64,000 bases of DNA, taken from positions 60,760 to 124,759 of the forward strand of contig QKYT01000014.1 in the NCBI GenBank assembly GCA_003550305.1, written 5' to 3'. A program made the position numbers and the translations under genes. This DNA is from Glomus cerebriforme. Taxonomy: Eukaryota; Glomeromycota; Glomeromycetes; Glomerales; Glomeraceae. The stretch's first letter is position 1. Every line of letters begins with the position of its first letter. Below are positions 25,740-36,350 of this stretch, in pieces. The notes under the pieces were generated by a model. The model was given only the letters and a program-made list of their open reading frames with translations, made no database searches and was not told the origin of the DNA.

Positions 25740-26215
25740 TTATAAATTAAATTTTAAACTTTTCAATGATAAACTTTTAATTAATTAAATTTTTCAAACA
25801 AAAAATAAACTTTAAATCAATTAAGCTTTTTAAAAAAAATTCTCGCAAATTTTCTTCCTTTAGACAATAATTGTTAAAAAAATAAACTTTTAATTAATTA
25901 AATTTTTTAAACTTTAAATCAATTAAGCTTTGAAAAATTCTCTCTTTCTTTATTAGACAATAATTGTTAAAAAAAAATAAACTTTTAAAGTTTTAATTAA
26001 TTAAATTTTTCAAATAAAAAATAAACTTTAAATAGATTAAGCTTTTTAAGAAAAATTCTCATGAATTTTTCTTCATTTTAAATGATGTTTTTTAAAATAA
26101 ACTTTAATTAATTAATTTATTTTTATTTTTTTTATCAATAGTTTGAAGCTAAATTTAATTAACTTAATAAAAAGAAACTTTAATTAATTAAACTTTCAGG
26201 AAAAATTCACAAGAA
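25740..26215. repeat. Tandem repeat, ~110-120 bp x 4
   Basis: Successive units share AAACTTTTAATTAATTAAA, then ACTTTAAATCAATTAAGCTT, AAAATTCTC and TTAGACAATAATTGTT. Copies start at about 25745, 25880, 25975 and 26095, the last diverged. Non-coding. Confidence 0.65.
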
Positions 26216-26483
26216 ATTAGAACTTATATTCTGCTTTAATCTTATTAATAATTTAATATATGACCAATCAAAATTTATTTTATTTGATCATGTGCAATAT
26301 GCATGTGATCTTATTTTTCAAAATATATTAACGAGAAGGAAAGATAAAAAAAAAGAATTTTTTATTTTACTTTATAGTCAGGTAAATTATGCTTTATTAC
26401 CAAATACAAATAAGTTTTAAATATATCAAACTTGATATAAATAAGTTCATAAAATATAATAAATTTTACATACATTTGTAATG

Positions 26484-27860
26484 TTAGTTACTAATATTAT
26501 CTAAAATAAATTTAACTATATTATTTAATTTATTTTCTCTTTGTAAAGTAATATATTCACCCAAGCTTGGATCATTGCAATAATTTTCATATACATATAT
26601 ATAATCTTCTTCATTAACATTAAATCCAAAATTTTGTGTGTTATTTAATTCAGAAAGAAAATAGAATAACCAGAAGGACAACAATTTTTTGCATTATATC
26701 TTATTCAATATGTATTCCATTTTAATCTAAATTCATTTAACTCTTTAATAAGAAGTGTCATAAAAATAAAATAAGATATTCTCTAAAAAAAAATGTACTT
26801 TTAATATATATATATTATTTATTAAATAAGATTATCAATATGATCAAAAATAGCGTATGGGCCGTTAACACTAAGGGAAATTTGTTATCAATTTCCACCC
26901 TTACAAACTTTTGATCTTGCGNGACAAGTTACATTTTTCTTTAAGAGGATGTATACGTAATTTATAGAATGTATTCCGTCATATGACATTAAATACAATA
27001 AATACGTTTAACTTGTCTAAAAAAAAAAAAAAAAAAATATGATCAAAATAATTCCATTCACCTATCACAGTAAATAGTTCAATCCAAAATTGTGATTTAT
27101 ATTTACAGTACGTAAAAGGGATCACCAAGCTTCAATTCGTTAATTGCTTGTTGAACTACCATAATACCAAGATAAAAGTCCAGCTTTTATATCATCATGA
27201 TTTTTATGAAAAAATATTTGTGTTAAAACCATTAAGACATACTCAACACCAAAATCAGCTATTATTACACAAGAAACTACTCCTAGTAAAAAAAAAATAT
27301 TATTAACTTATAATATATATTATAATTAATATACATTTAATAATAAAAATAAAGATATATTTACCTTCAAATTCTTTTATTACATTTAAATAATATTTTA
27401 AAACTAACTGAGACTGTTTATTTGATATACTAACATAAAACCAAATTATATAACATGAATATGCATTAATGCATCCATGAATATAAAATTTCCAGTGACG
27501 TAATTTATCATAGCCATTAGTACTCCATACAAAGTTTAGACCTTACATATACATTATACATCTTTTTAATTTTTTTATCTTCTTAATTTTATTGCAGTTT
27601 AGGGTCTATTTCATAAAGAATTTAATGAACTTTTTGTCTAATAAAAAAAAAATAAATCAGTAAAAAATTTTTATTTATTATTTTAAAATCAATAACTATT
27701 ACCTTAATACAAATATTCTATAAGCAACTTTTAGATGATATATAACTCGAATTTCATAATATTTATTACTATATTTTGTTTTATATAAAATTACTTTGAT
27801 CAAATTTTCATCAGAATAATTTTGCTATCAAAGATAATTCAATCATTTTCTAATTTTTTT
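26484..27860 (-). pseudogene. DDE integrase-like transposase pseudogene
   Basis: Reading leftward, fragments join to an integrase-core transposase of the family with the SNQRIEAWWS signature. They are a basic segment after YEIDP (27640-27560), WSTNGYDKLRHWKFYIHGC (about 27515-27460), a 60-bp GT-AG intron (about 27300-27363), ADFGVEY (about 27265), SSTSN-stop-RIEAW-stop-SLLR (about 27165-27110), FWIELF (about 27075), KELNEFRLKWNTY (about 26745-26705), CCPSG, and a C-terminal NEEDYIYVYENYCNDPSL block (26484-26620). Stops occur where Gln and Trp codons are expected, and the first catalytic Asp position reads Asn. The gene is further split by a retroposed insertion at 26850-27036. Dead; family recognised by motif memory. 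Confidence 0.75.
26850..27036 (+). mobile_element. Poly(A)-tailed retroposed insertion with TSD
   Basis: About 187 bp are bounded by a 13-bp direct repeat AATATGATCAAAA (26837-26849 and about 27036-27048). The insert ends in an A run (27019-27037) preceded by an AATAAA signal (about 26998). This is the structure of a SINE or processed retropseudogene made by LINE machinery. The body (beginning near GCGTATGGGCC) matches no RNA I recognise. It interrupts the transposase pseudogene and so is younger than it. Confidence 0.75.
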
Positions 27861-28159
27861 CAAAAAATAAAGACTTTGATAAAATAAAATAAATATAAAT
27901 ATAAGATTAATAAAGAAACTAAAATTAAATAAATTTTTTAAATAAAACATAAAAAATTAAATTAATAACCTTAAATTTATATTCATTTTCTGCAAATATA
28001 ATAAAATTATTTTATTCTTTTTTTCTTTATTAAAGTAAAATTTTATTGCTTATTTAATTTTATTTAACTTCTCTTCATTAATTTGATTTTTACTTAAGCC
28101 CAATAATTGTAATTCAATAATAAGCTGACATAAATAATAAGTCAAGAATATATATGATT

Positions 28160-28348
28160 TACAGTCATCCCCCTCTATAAGCATCCCCTATTTAGTCATA
28201 CTCTCTTTATAAGCACATTTATGCTTAGTTCAAATTACTAATAATATTATTAAAAAAACCTCCTCTATAGTCACATCATATAGGTTTTTTATAATCACAT
28301 TTTTTTTTTCAGTTCCAGAAAGTGTGATTATATAGGGGGATAACTGTA
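28160..28348. mobile_element. MITE family A, copy 1
   Basis: A 189-bp element with ends TACAGTCATCCCCCTCTATA and, reverse-complemented, TACAGTTATCCCCCTATATA, flanked by TA. Internal TATAATCACA motifs occur on both strands and can form two hairpins. A second copy lies at 29878-30067. The CAGT start and TA target suggest the pogo/Tc1-mariner superfamily. No coding capacity. Confidence 0.8.
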
Positions 28349-28790
28349 ACTATTTTTAATAAAATTTTTATATTACCTTAATTTTATATTATGTTGATTT
28401 TGTAATTTTTCTAATATCTGCGATTTCAGTGAACATAAAATATTATTATATTTTTAAAATTATTTTTTTAATTAATGAAAAAGTTTTTTAAAAAAAATTT
28501 AACATACAAAAAATTTGTTTGTATTATTGCAGTTTTCAAAATTCTGTATTTATTGTGATTATTGAGTGATTACGATTATAAGACAATTACAGGACAAATT
28601 ATCCATTTTTTATCTAATAATCATTCTGTAATCTAATAATTTTTTTATCAGATGATTTATAGAGGATAGTATAATTTTAAAAGTGTAATAAACTATAAAT
28701 TATGTATTTGTTTCTATTTAAGGATATAAACTAGCATTTTGTTACATGCAGGAGGATTTTGTTTCCCACAATTAATTTTATAAACATAAG
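28349..28790. other. AT-rich spacer
   Basis: No gene or clear repeat boundary is seen. Confidence 0.5.
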
Positions 28791-28794
28791 ATAT

Positions 28795-29400
28795 TGATGC
28801 TGTTAAGCCCGAATCTTACTGAAAATAAAAAAAAAATTTTTTTTTCTTCATGAAATTGGTTCTGATTTTGTGATAAGATCAGGCTATTTTTTTTTATTAA
28901 TTAATAAGTCTGAATCTTACTGAAAATGAAAAAAAAAACTTTTTTTTTCCAGTAAAATCAGGCTAATTTATTTTTTTTTATTAATTAATAAGAGGCATAA
29001 CATTTATTAGGTAATATTTTAGGATGAAGGTAAAATAAAATCTTACATAACACAAAATTATGCATTTTTATTAGTCAAAATTAATACTATATATATATTT
29101 AAATATTATTGATTGAAAAAATCTTACCTAGGAGGGGGGTAAGACCTCTTATGAAATTAATATTAGGTAATATATATCATGGCCCTAAGCTCAAATCTTA
29201 CTGAAAATAAAAAGAAAAAAAAAAAACTTTTTTTTCAGTAAAATCATGCTAATTTATTTTTTTTTTTATTAATTAATAAACCCAAATTTTACTGAAAATG
29301 AAAAAGAAAAAAAAGATAATAATTTTTTTTTTTTCCATTAAAATTAGACTAAATTTTTTTTATTAATTAATAAGCTTATTTTACTGCAAAATCAGAAAAG
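28795..29400. repeat. Hairpin-forming tandem repeat
   Basis: Four units share AATCTTACTGAAAAT, A/T runs, TTCAGTAAAATCAGGCTA and TTTATTAATTAATAAG (starts at about 28808, 28911, 29196, 29283). Each unit is a near-palindrome (TACTGAAAA versus TTTTCAGTA). The spacing is irregular because of an insertion at about 28990-29185. Confidence 0.65.
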
Positions 29401-30835
29401 AAATAGGCCAAATAGTTCAATGAATATCAAAAAACTGTCGACCTATTCAGTCAAAACTCTTAAATTTTTTTTTATTATAAAAAAAATTATTTTATTTTAT
29501 TTTTTAATTAAAAAAGTCTTGTTTCAGCTAGATTATTTAATAGAATTCAAAAACTGTCAACCAAAATTCATTTTTTTTTTAATTAAAAATAAGGTTTCAT
29601 TTCAGCCAGATTGTTTGACAAAACTCAAAAATATTAATCTGTCTAGCTGAATTCTTTTTTTAATTTTTTTTTTATGATAAAAAAAAAAGGATTTTATAAT
29701 TTATTACTATGGTAATATATCACCAGTATCAAGTAATTTATAATTCTGACTGAAATTAAATAATCTGCAATAAAATTACCTTTTTAGAAATATTATATAA
29801 TCCAAATTTTTAATTTTTAAGAAAAATAAAATTGCCTTTTTTAGATTGTATAATGTTACTTAAGAATAAATAAGGGATACAGTCATCTTTCTCTATAGGC
29901 ACCTTCCTGTTTAGTCACACCTCTCTTATAAGCACATTTATGCTTGACCCAAGTTACTAATAATATTATTAAAAAAACTTCTTCTATAGTCACATCATAT
30001 AGGTTTTTTATAATCACACCTTTTTTTTCAATTCTAAGAGGTGTGATTATATAAGAGGATGACTGTATTTTGGCCAGCATTATAAAATTTGGGTAAAATA
30101 ATATGTGATGAATAACATGTGACAAATAATATTTATCACACTGAAAAAATTCTATTCCTAGAATAAATAGTAAACTACAGTATGATGCAGGAGTGACAAA
30201 TTATTATATAGTATAAGTTACGTGATATAATAAGTTACGTGATAGGGTGTGATGCATCACCATGGTAATAAATTATTTTTTTCAAAAAAAAATTTATCTT
30301 TTTTTTTTTAATTAAAAAAGGTAATTTTGGTCAGATAATTTGATGAAATTCAAAAACTATCAATTTGTTTGGTCAAAACTTTCTTTTTAATTTTTTTTTA
30401 TCATAAAAAAAAGTTATTTTTTTTTTTTAATTAAAAGAAAACTCATTTTGGCCAGATGATTTAACAGAATTTAATAACTATTAATTTGTCTAGCTGAAAT
30501 TTTTTTTTAAATAATTTTTTTTTTATTATAAAAATAAAAAAAAATTATCTTTTTAATTTTTTAATTAAAAGAGAACTTGTTATAGTTTAATAGAATTCAA
30601 TGAATATTGACCTATCTGGCTAAAATACTTTTTTTTTAAATAATTTTTTTTTTTTATTATAAAAATAAAAAAAATATTTTTTTAATTTTTTAATTAAAAA
30701 AATTTTCATTTTAGCTGGATGGTTTAATGAAATTCAATAATTGTCAACCTATCTAATCAAAATATATTTTTTTTTAAATAATTAAATAAAAAAATTGTTT
30801 TTACTATTTTTTTTTTTTTAATTAAAAAAATTATA
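29400..30835. repeat. Satellite array, ~115-130 bp units
   Basis: At least seven units carry TTTTGGCCAGATxxTTTAAxAGAATTCAA, TATCAATTTGTCTxGCT and TTTTTTATTATAAAAA (near 29410, 29520, 29600, 30320, 30450, 30575 and 30705). The array is interrupted by MITE copy 2 (29878-30067) and flanking unique sequence. The open frame at 29420-29650 is repeat, not a gene. Confidence 0.65.
29878..30067. mobile_element. MITE family A, copy 2
   Basis: A 190-bp copy of the element at 28160-28348 with the same TA-flanked inverted ends (TACAGTCATC...). The two copies differ mostly by transitions, plus a small indel in a T run. The apparent open frame at 29883-30125 simply crosses this MITE. Confidence 0.82.
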
Positions 30836-31690
30836 TATTTATTTCTCTTTTTCTTTTAAATTTTGCTAATCTATTAAAGTTATATCTTTTTATGAAATCT
30901 ACTTTTTGATAATTCAACTTAATATGCAATCAAAATGGCACAGGTGATCTTAAAATAAAATTTTATTCTAATAATGTTAAAGAAGTAATTGCAATTGCAA
31001 TATACAATTTGCAAGTTGCAAGTCACAATTTACAAATCACAATTTGCATATTGCATATAGCATATATTTTAAGATTGAATCAAAATGCTTGCATAAGACC
31101 TTTTCTAATTTGATCAAAAAATATATGAAATATTAATAATCTATTTAACGCCTAACCAAATTAAGCAAAAAAATGCATATATTTGGAAATTATTATAGGA
31201 ATTTTTTTTTATCAAATACTTTCTTATGCTAAAAAATCCATATATAGCAAATAATCATATACTCACATTTTTAATATAACATTATATATAACACAATAAT
31301 TAAAGTTTATTTATTATAGCAATTTATTTTATGAAAAAATTTTCTTAATATAGAAGGATATACATATCTTGCTTTTCACATAATTTTCTGATTATATAAA
31401 TTTAATATAAAATACAATTTTAATGAAATTTATTAAATACAAATTTTGCACCATGTAATAAGAAATTGCAATACTTAAAGTTTTAAAAATTAATGTTTTG
31501 ATAATATTTGCAATATAATAGAATGTTTGTTCTTTTACATTTTTAGTGATCAAAGGGAGCCAGGCTTAGGCCGGCTTGAATTACAGTAGTAATTTAAGCT
31601 ATTTTTACTTATTCTTTCTTAAATATTTTCTTTATTACACTTAATATTTACTATTATATACTTTTTAGAACAATTTTATAAATTATGATA
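30836..31690. other. AT-rich spacer with TTGCAA cluster
   Basis: No gene is seen. At 30985-31070 there is a cluster of TTGCAATT/AATTTGCA motifs on both strands. At 31555-31610 a short GC-rich island (GGGAGCCAGGCTTAGGCCGG) stands out from the AT background; its origin is unknown. Confidence 0.5.
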
Positions 31691-31739
31691 CTATGATTTG
31701 CAAATAAAATACTGTTTTTTATTTCTTTTTTTTTCATAT

Positions 31740-32565
31740 ATGAAATTTCTTCTTGAATATTATTGCTTTTATTACTTGAATTATTTTCAAGAGTTGACAA
31801 ATACCTTTTATTAGAAGGTCTTCTCTTTTCTTTATGTTAAAGTGAGTTTTCAATACTAAAAGTTCCAGCTTCATCACTAAACATACCATCTTAAATATTC
31901 ATTTGTATTTCAATAAATTGTTTTAAAAGTTCTTCAAAAGTCTGATAAGATTTATTTTCAATTGTCATATTTAAAGTTTTTTTACAAATCCTAAGACCAT
32001 AATTATACTGTTTTTTTTTTAAATCCAAATATCTAACAGAATTACTATAAACATTTTGATTACAAATAGTATTTATTATAAAAAAAGTTACAGTTTCCTG
32101 TTTTTCATTTTCTTTATTTTGAATAAGTTGAATTAATTTTTCAAAAACTTCATCTGTCATTGCAAGACCATTTTCAAAGTACTAGTGAGAAAGAACTAAT
32201 TTTACTAACAAATTTGTTAATAAACACTAAATTGAATATTTATAATATGTTGTATTTACAAAGAATTTATATTTAATATGAGTTGATTTTGTGTTTCAGT
32301 TTTATGTAGAATCTACTCTTTTCTTAGGTTCATATTTACCTTTATAATAGTATTTATATGATTTTCTGGCACAATTATCATCTTCTTTTTCACATCTTAC
32401 CATTTTTATTTTAAATCTGTTTTTTTGCATATTATTTTAAATATATTTTAAGAACTTCAAATGTTGTAAATGTCTATCCAGTATATATGTTTTTTAAGGA
32501 ACTATCATTAGGTTTATCATCACTATCACTGGCTTCATTTACATCATTTTTGATATAGGAATAAT
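31740..32565 (-). pseudogene. FAR1-type MULE transposase remnant
   Basis: Two separated pieces of a Mutator-like transposase read leftward. The N-terminal piece (about 32555-32300) contains TFTTFEVLK, then MVRCEKEDDNC and GKYEPKK, as in a FAR1 DNA-binding domain. The C-terminal piece (32160-31740) has ITDEVFEKL-like, FEELLKQF and KRRPSNKRYLS segments found near the end of such proteins. The catalytic middle is missing. Stops interrupt both pieces where Gln codons would be expected (TAG/TAA). The 89-codon open frame at 31891-32160 is the longest surviving stretch. Family assignment is by memory of Glomeromycotina FAR1-related proteins. Confidence 0.6.
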
Positions 32566-32569
32566 TTTA

Positions 32570-33234
32570 ATAATTTTGAATATTATTCATCTAAATAAGT
32601 ATTATTAATGAAAAGAAAAGCAAAAATGCTAAACAAAATTCCTTTATAGCATCTTACATTTGAGAGTTTAAAGAAAAAAATATTAATGAACGTGAAATTT
32701 AATGTAAAAGGATATTAATAATTAAAAAGTAAAAAAAAAAGTTTAATTTATTAATAAAAAATGATATAATTCATGTGATAATTTATAAAACATGTGATTA
32801 GGATATATATATCATCCTGTATCACCTAATATTTACTTATTTTATTATTATAATAATTTACTTTAATATAACGTTTAATTTATAGTGTATATTGGAACTA
32901 CTTTTCCTGCTAATCCTTATGCCCATTTTTATGAAAAAGTTTTGAAAAGAAAAGTTACTCTTTTTACCATTTTGCATTAAGAAAATAGCCTTTTAGTTTT
33001 AAGAAAAGTTACTCTATACTGCTGAAATTAACTAGAAAGATTTAAAATATTAATTTTCTTCACAAATCAATCTTTTCTGATGTATTAATTTGGTGAAAAT
33101 TCCTTTATTTTTTTATTATATAATTGTTTTTGGTAGTGGAAAGGTAGTAGAATATCAGTTTTTTAGTACTCGTGAAGACAAATATCTGAATCAGCTAGAA
33201 AGTATATCTTTATACTTTTGAAATTAACACTATA
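32570..33234. other. AT-rich spacer
   Basis: Poly-A/T sequence with no gene or repeat structure recognised. Confidence 0.5.
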
Positions 33235-33439
33235 GTTTGAACTAGTACTCTGAATAAATCAGTTCAGATCAGATTTAATTTAAATCAGATTTAATCTAAA
33301 TCCAGTCTGAAACAGATCTAAACTATCTGAATCTGACTAGATCTGATTTGAACTGTTCTAAAACTGATTCAGATTTAAATTGAACTGATCTGAATCTAAT
33401 TAATCTAAAACTGAATCAAACTGAAACTGATTCAAATCT

Positions 33440-34090
33440 GAAACTGAACTGATCTAAATCTAATTGTTCATTCAGTTTCCTAAAAAAAAAGAAAAGAGAG
33501 ACGTTAATTACATTTCCTGAAAGTAAAAAATGAAAAGAAATGAACAAACTAATCTCTTAGTTCACTCATTCAAGTTCCATTTGTTTAGCTTTGTCTGTTC
33601 ATCCAATTTCCTAAAAAAAGAAAAGGGAGATGTTAATTACGTTCATTAAAAGTAAAAAAATGAAAAGAAATAAACAAACTAATCTCTTAGTTTATTCATT
33701 CAAGTTCTATTTATTCAGCTTCATCTATTCATCTGGTTTTCTAAAAAAAAAGAAAAGGGAAATATTAATTACATTCTCTGAAAATAAAAAAAATGAAAAA
33801 AATGAATAAACTAACCTCTTAGTTTGTTCATTCAAGTTTTGTTTATTCAGCTTTATCCATTCATTTGGTTTACTAAAAAAAGAGAAAGAAGATGTTAATT
33901 ACATTCTCTGAAAGTAAAAAAAAAATGAAAGAAATAAATGAACTCACCTTTTAGTTCATTTGTTCAAGTTCTATTCATTTAGCTTCATCTGTTCATCCAG
34001 TTTTCTAAAAAAAAAAGAGAAAAGAAAATGTTAATTACTTTTTCTAATAATTAATAAAGTAAAAAAAATGAACTTATATTCGTCCAAGAT
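33440..34090. repeat. ~125-bp tandem array, left part
   Basis: About five units of roughly 125-130 bp. Each runs TTCATTCAAGTTC, CAGCTTCATC, GTTCATCC, TTCCTAAAAAA, GAAAAGGGA, TGTTAATTAC, GAAAAGAAA. The A-run/GGGA boxes lie near 33490, 33618, 33748, 33876 and 34012. The array resumes after the hAT insertion at 35790. Confidence 0.8.
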
Positions 34091-34099
34091 TCCAGTCAC

Positions 34100-35782
34100 T
34101 AGTGTTACGATCCGGATGAATCCGTGATCTGCCAATCTGATTCGAAATGATCTGGATATCTGAAATAGATCCGCGGATCCATCCTTTACCAATCCGGATA
34201 TCCGCCGAATGCATACGGATTTATCGGATTGCGATGTTCAATCCGGATGATCCGGATCGTATCATATTTTTTTTTTAAAAAAAAAAAAATTTTTTTTTTT
34301 TCACTTATAAAAATTTTTCTCTTTATTCTCAAAATAATTTAGAGCTTCGGAACTTTCTGGAACAGGTGATTACATAATAACTATTAAATTTTTAAGAACG
34401 TTTATTAACGTTCTTCTCTTTCTTTTCTTGTAGATTTCGGCTTGGAACAGCTTTGGAGGTAATTTTAATAGGAGGAGGAGGGGATTTATTTTTTATTTTT
34501 ATTTTAAGAACGTTTATTAACGTTCTTTTCTTTTCTTTTCTTTTCTTGTAGATTTTGGCTTGGNCTTTCTGGAATAGCCTTGGAGATAATTTCAATAGGA
34601 GGAGGGGGGATTTATTTTTTTATTTTTATTTAAGAACGTTTATTAACGTTCTTTTCTTTCTTTTCTTTTCTTGTAGATTTCAGCTTGGGCTTTCTGGAAC
34701 AGCCTTGGAAGTAATTTCAATAGGAGGAGGGGGGGAATTTATTTTTTATTTTTATTTTAAGAACGATTAACGTTCTTTTCTTTTCTTTTCTTGTAGATTT
34801 TAGCTTGGACCTTCTGGAATAGCCTTGGAGGTAATTTCAATAGGAGGAGGAGGGGGGATTTATTTTTTTATTGTTATTTTAAGAACGTTTATTAACGTTC
34901 TTTTCTTCTCTTTTCTTTTCTTGTAGATTTCGGCTTGGACCTTCTGGAACAGCCTTGGAGGTAATTTCAATAGGAGGAGGGGGGGATTTATTTTTTTATT
35001 TTTAATTTAAGAACTATTAACGTTCTTTTCTTTTCTTTTCTTGTAGATTTCGGCTTGGACCTTCTGGAACGGCCTTGGAGGTAATTTCAATAGGAGTGAG
35101 GGATTTATTTTTTTATTTTTATTTTAAGAACGTTTATTAACGTTTTTTTCTTTTCTTTTCTTTCTTGTAGATTTCGGCTTGGACCTTCTGGAACAGCCTT
35201 GGAGGTAATTTCAATAGGAGGAGGAGGGGGGGATTTATTTTTTTATTTTTATTTTAAGAACATTTATTAATGTTCTTTTCTTTTCTTTTCTTGTAGATTT
35301 CAAGAAAGATGACGAAAGGAGAAGAAGAAAAAGCCTTCCATCAAGCAAGCTGGAAACTTACCTAAGGAAAAAAAAAGTAAAGTTTAGTAACGTTCATAGA
35401 GAAAAAANGAAAAAAAGATGAATAAAAGGAAGGAAAATAAACCTACTTCAAAGCCGTTCCATAAACCTAAAAAAAAAATTAAAGAATGGTTAGTACCAAT
35501 CGTAAAGAAAAAAAGAAAGATGACGAAATGAAAAAAACTTACTTCAAAGGTCGTAGGATTTAAGCGTCATCCCGATTTTTATTCCCGAAATATCCGGTGT
35601 ATCCAGTATAAAAAACATCCCTAAAAAAAATTAAAAAAAAAATTATATATTTAACGGATCATCCGGATCATCCATCGGATCATCCGTCATCCGTCCGAAA
35701 CTCATCCGGATCATCCGGATGAAATTCAGATCGGATGAATCCGCAGATTGACAGATTAACGGATTAACGGATCATAACACTA
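34100..35782. mobile_element. Non-autonomous hAT element, 1683 bp
   Basis: The left end TAGTGTTACGATCCG and the right end reverse complement TAGTGTTATGATCCG match 14/15. A perfect 8-bp target duplication CCAGTCAC flanks them (34092-34099 and 35783-35790). An 8-bp duplication and a TAGTG start are diagnostic of the hAT superfamily. Both subterminal regions (34100-34265, 35640-35775) are dense in ATCCGGAT/GGATCATCC motifs. There is no transposase. The interior is filled by an eight-unit minisatellite (34394-35300) followed by ~300 bp of A/G-rich sequence. The element sits in the ~125-bp tandem array, whose units continue on both sides. Confidence 0.88.
34394..35300 (+). repeat. Intron-like minisatellite, 8 x 118-130 bp
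   Basis: Units run from a hairpin AAGAACGTTTATTAACGTTCTT through a long pyrimidine tract (CTTTTCTTTTCTTTTC) to TTGTAG, then a conserved ~34-nt block (ATTTCGGCTTGG, CTTCTGGAACAGCCTTGGAG), then GTAATTTCAATAGGAGG and a T-rich stretch. The TAG ends lie at about 34431, 34549, 34674, 34794, 34924, 35044, 35168 and 35294. Each unit therefore looks like a 34-nt mini-exon between GT...TAG introns. No long frame results because 34 is not a multiple of 3. Confidence 0.85.
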
Positions 35783-35790
35783 CCAGTCAC

Positions 35791-36135
35791 TTGGCTTCAT
35801 CTATTTGTCCAATTTCCTAAAAAAAAGAGAAAAGGAAATATTAATTACTTTCTCTAATAATTAATAAAGTAAAAAAAAAATGAACTTATATTCATCTAAG
35901 ATCCTAGTCATTCAGCTTCATCCATTTGTTCAGTTTCTTAAAAAAAAAAAAGAAAAGGAAAAGTTAATTACTTCTTTTAATAATTAATAAAGTAAAAAAA
36001 GAATGAATTTATATTCGTTCAAGATCTCAGTCATTCAGTTTCATCCATTTGTCTAGTTTCCTAAAAAAAAAAAAGGAAAATATTGTATTAATTATGTTTC
36101 TTAATAATTAATAAAGTAAAAAAAAGAATGAACTC
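35791..36135. repeat. ~125-bp tandem array, right part
   Basis: Three further units of the array at 33440-34090 (A-run boxes near 35820, 35940, 36065), continuing the register after the hAT insertion. Confidence 0.75.
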
Positions 36136-36139
36136 ATTT

Positions 36140-36350
36140 AAGGTTGCCTGCTAAAACTAGAAGGTTTAGGTAAGTTGATGAAATGCTGAAAAATGAAATT
36201 TTGCTGAAACTATATTAAAGTCATATTAAAAAGTTAGCAAAATTTTGCCAAAAGGTGAAACTTATGAATGCTAAACTGCCAAAACTTTGCCAAAACTATA
36301 ATAAAACTATAATAAAATCTTGCTGAAACTAATTGTAAGATTTTGAGGAG
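36140..36350. repeat. TTTGCCAAAACT-rich repeat
   Basis: Clustered GCTGAAACTATA, TTTTGCCAAAA and ACTATAATAAAACT motifs, beginning near AAAACTAGAAGGTTTAGG. This resembles in inverted orientation the ends at 827-856 and 2091-2120, so it is probably another subterminal array of the same decayed family. Confidence 0.4.

Noticed and set aside
29883..30125. 80-codon minus-strand ORF
   Set aside because: It coincides with MITE A copy 2 and its homolog at 28160 is not open.
34392..34770. ORFs of 67-71 codons on both strands
   Set aside because: They run through the minisatellite units and contain N; their peptides are just the repeat.
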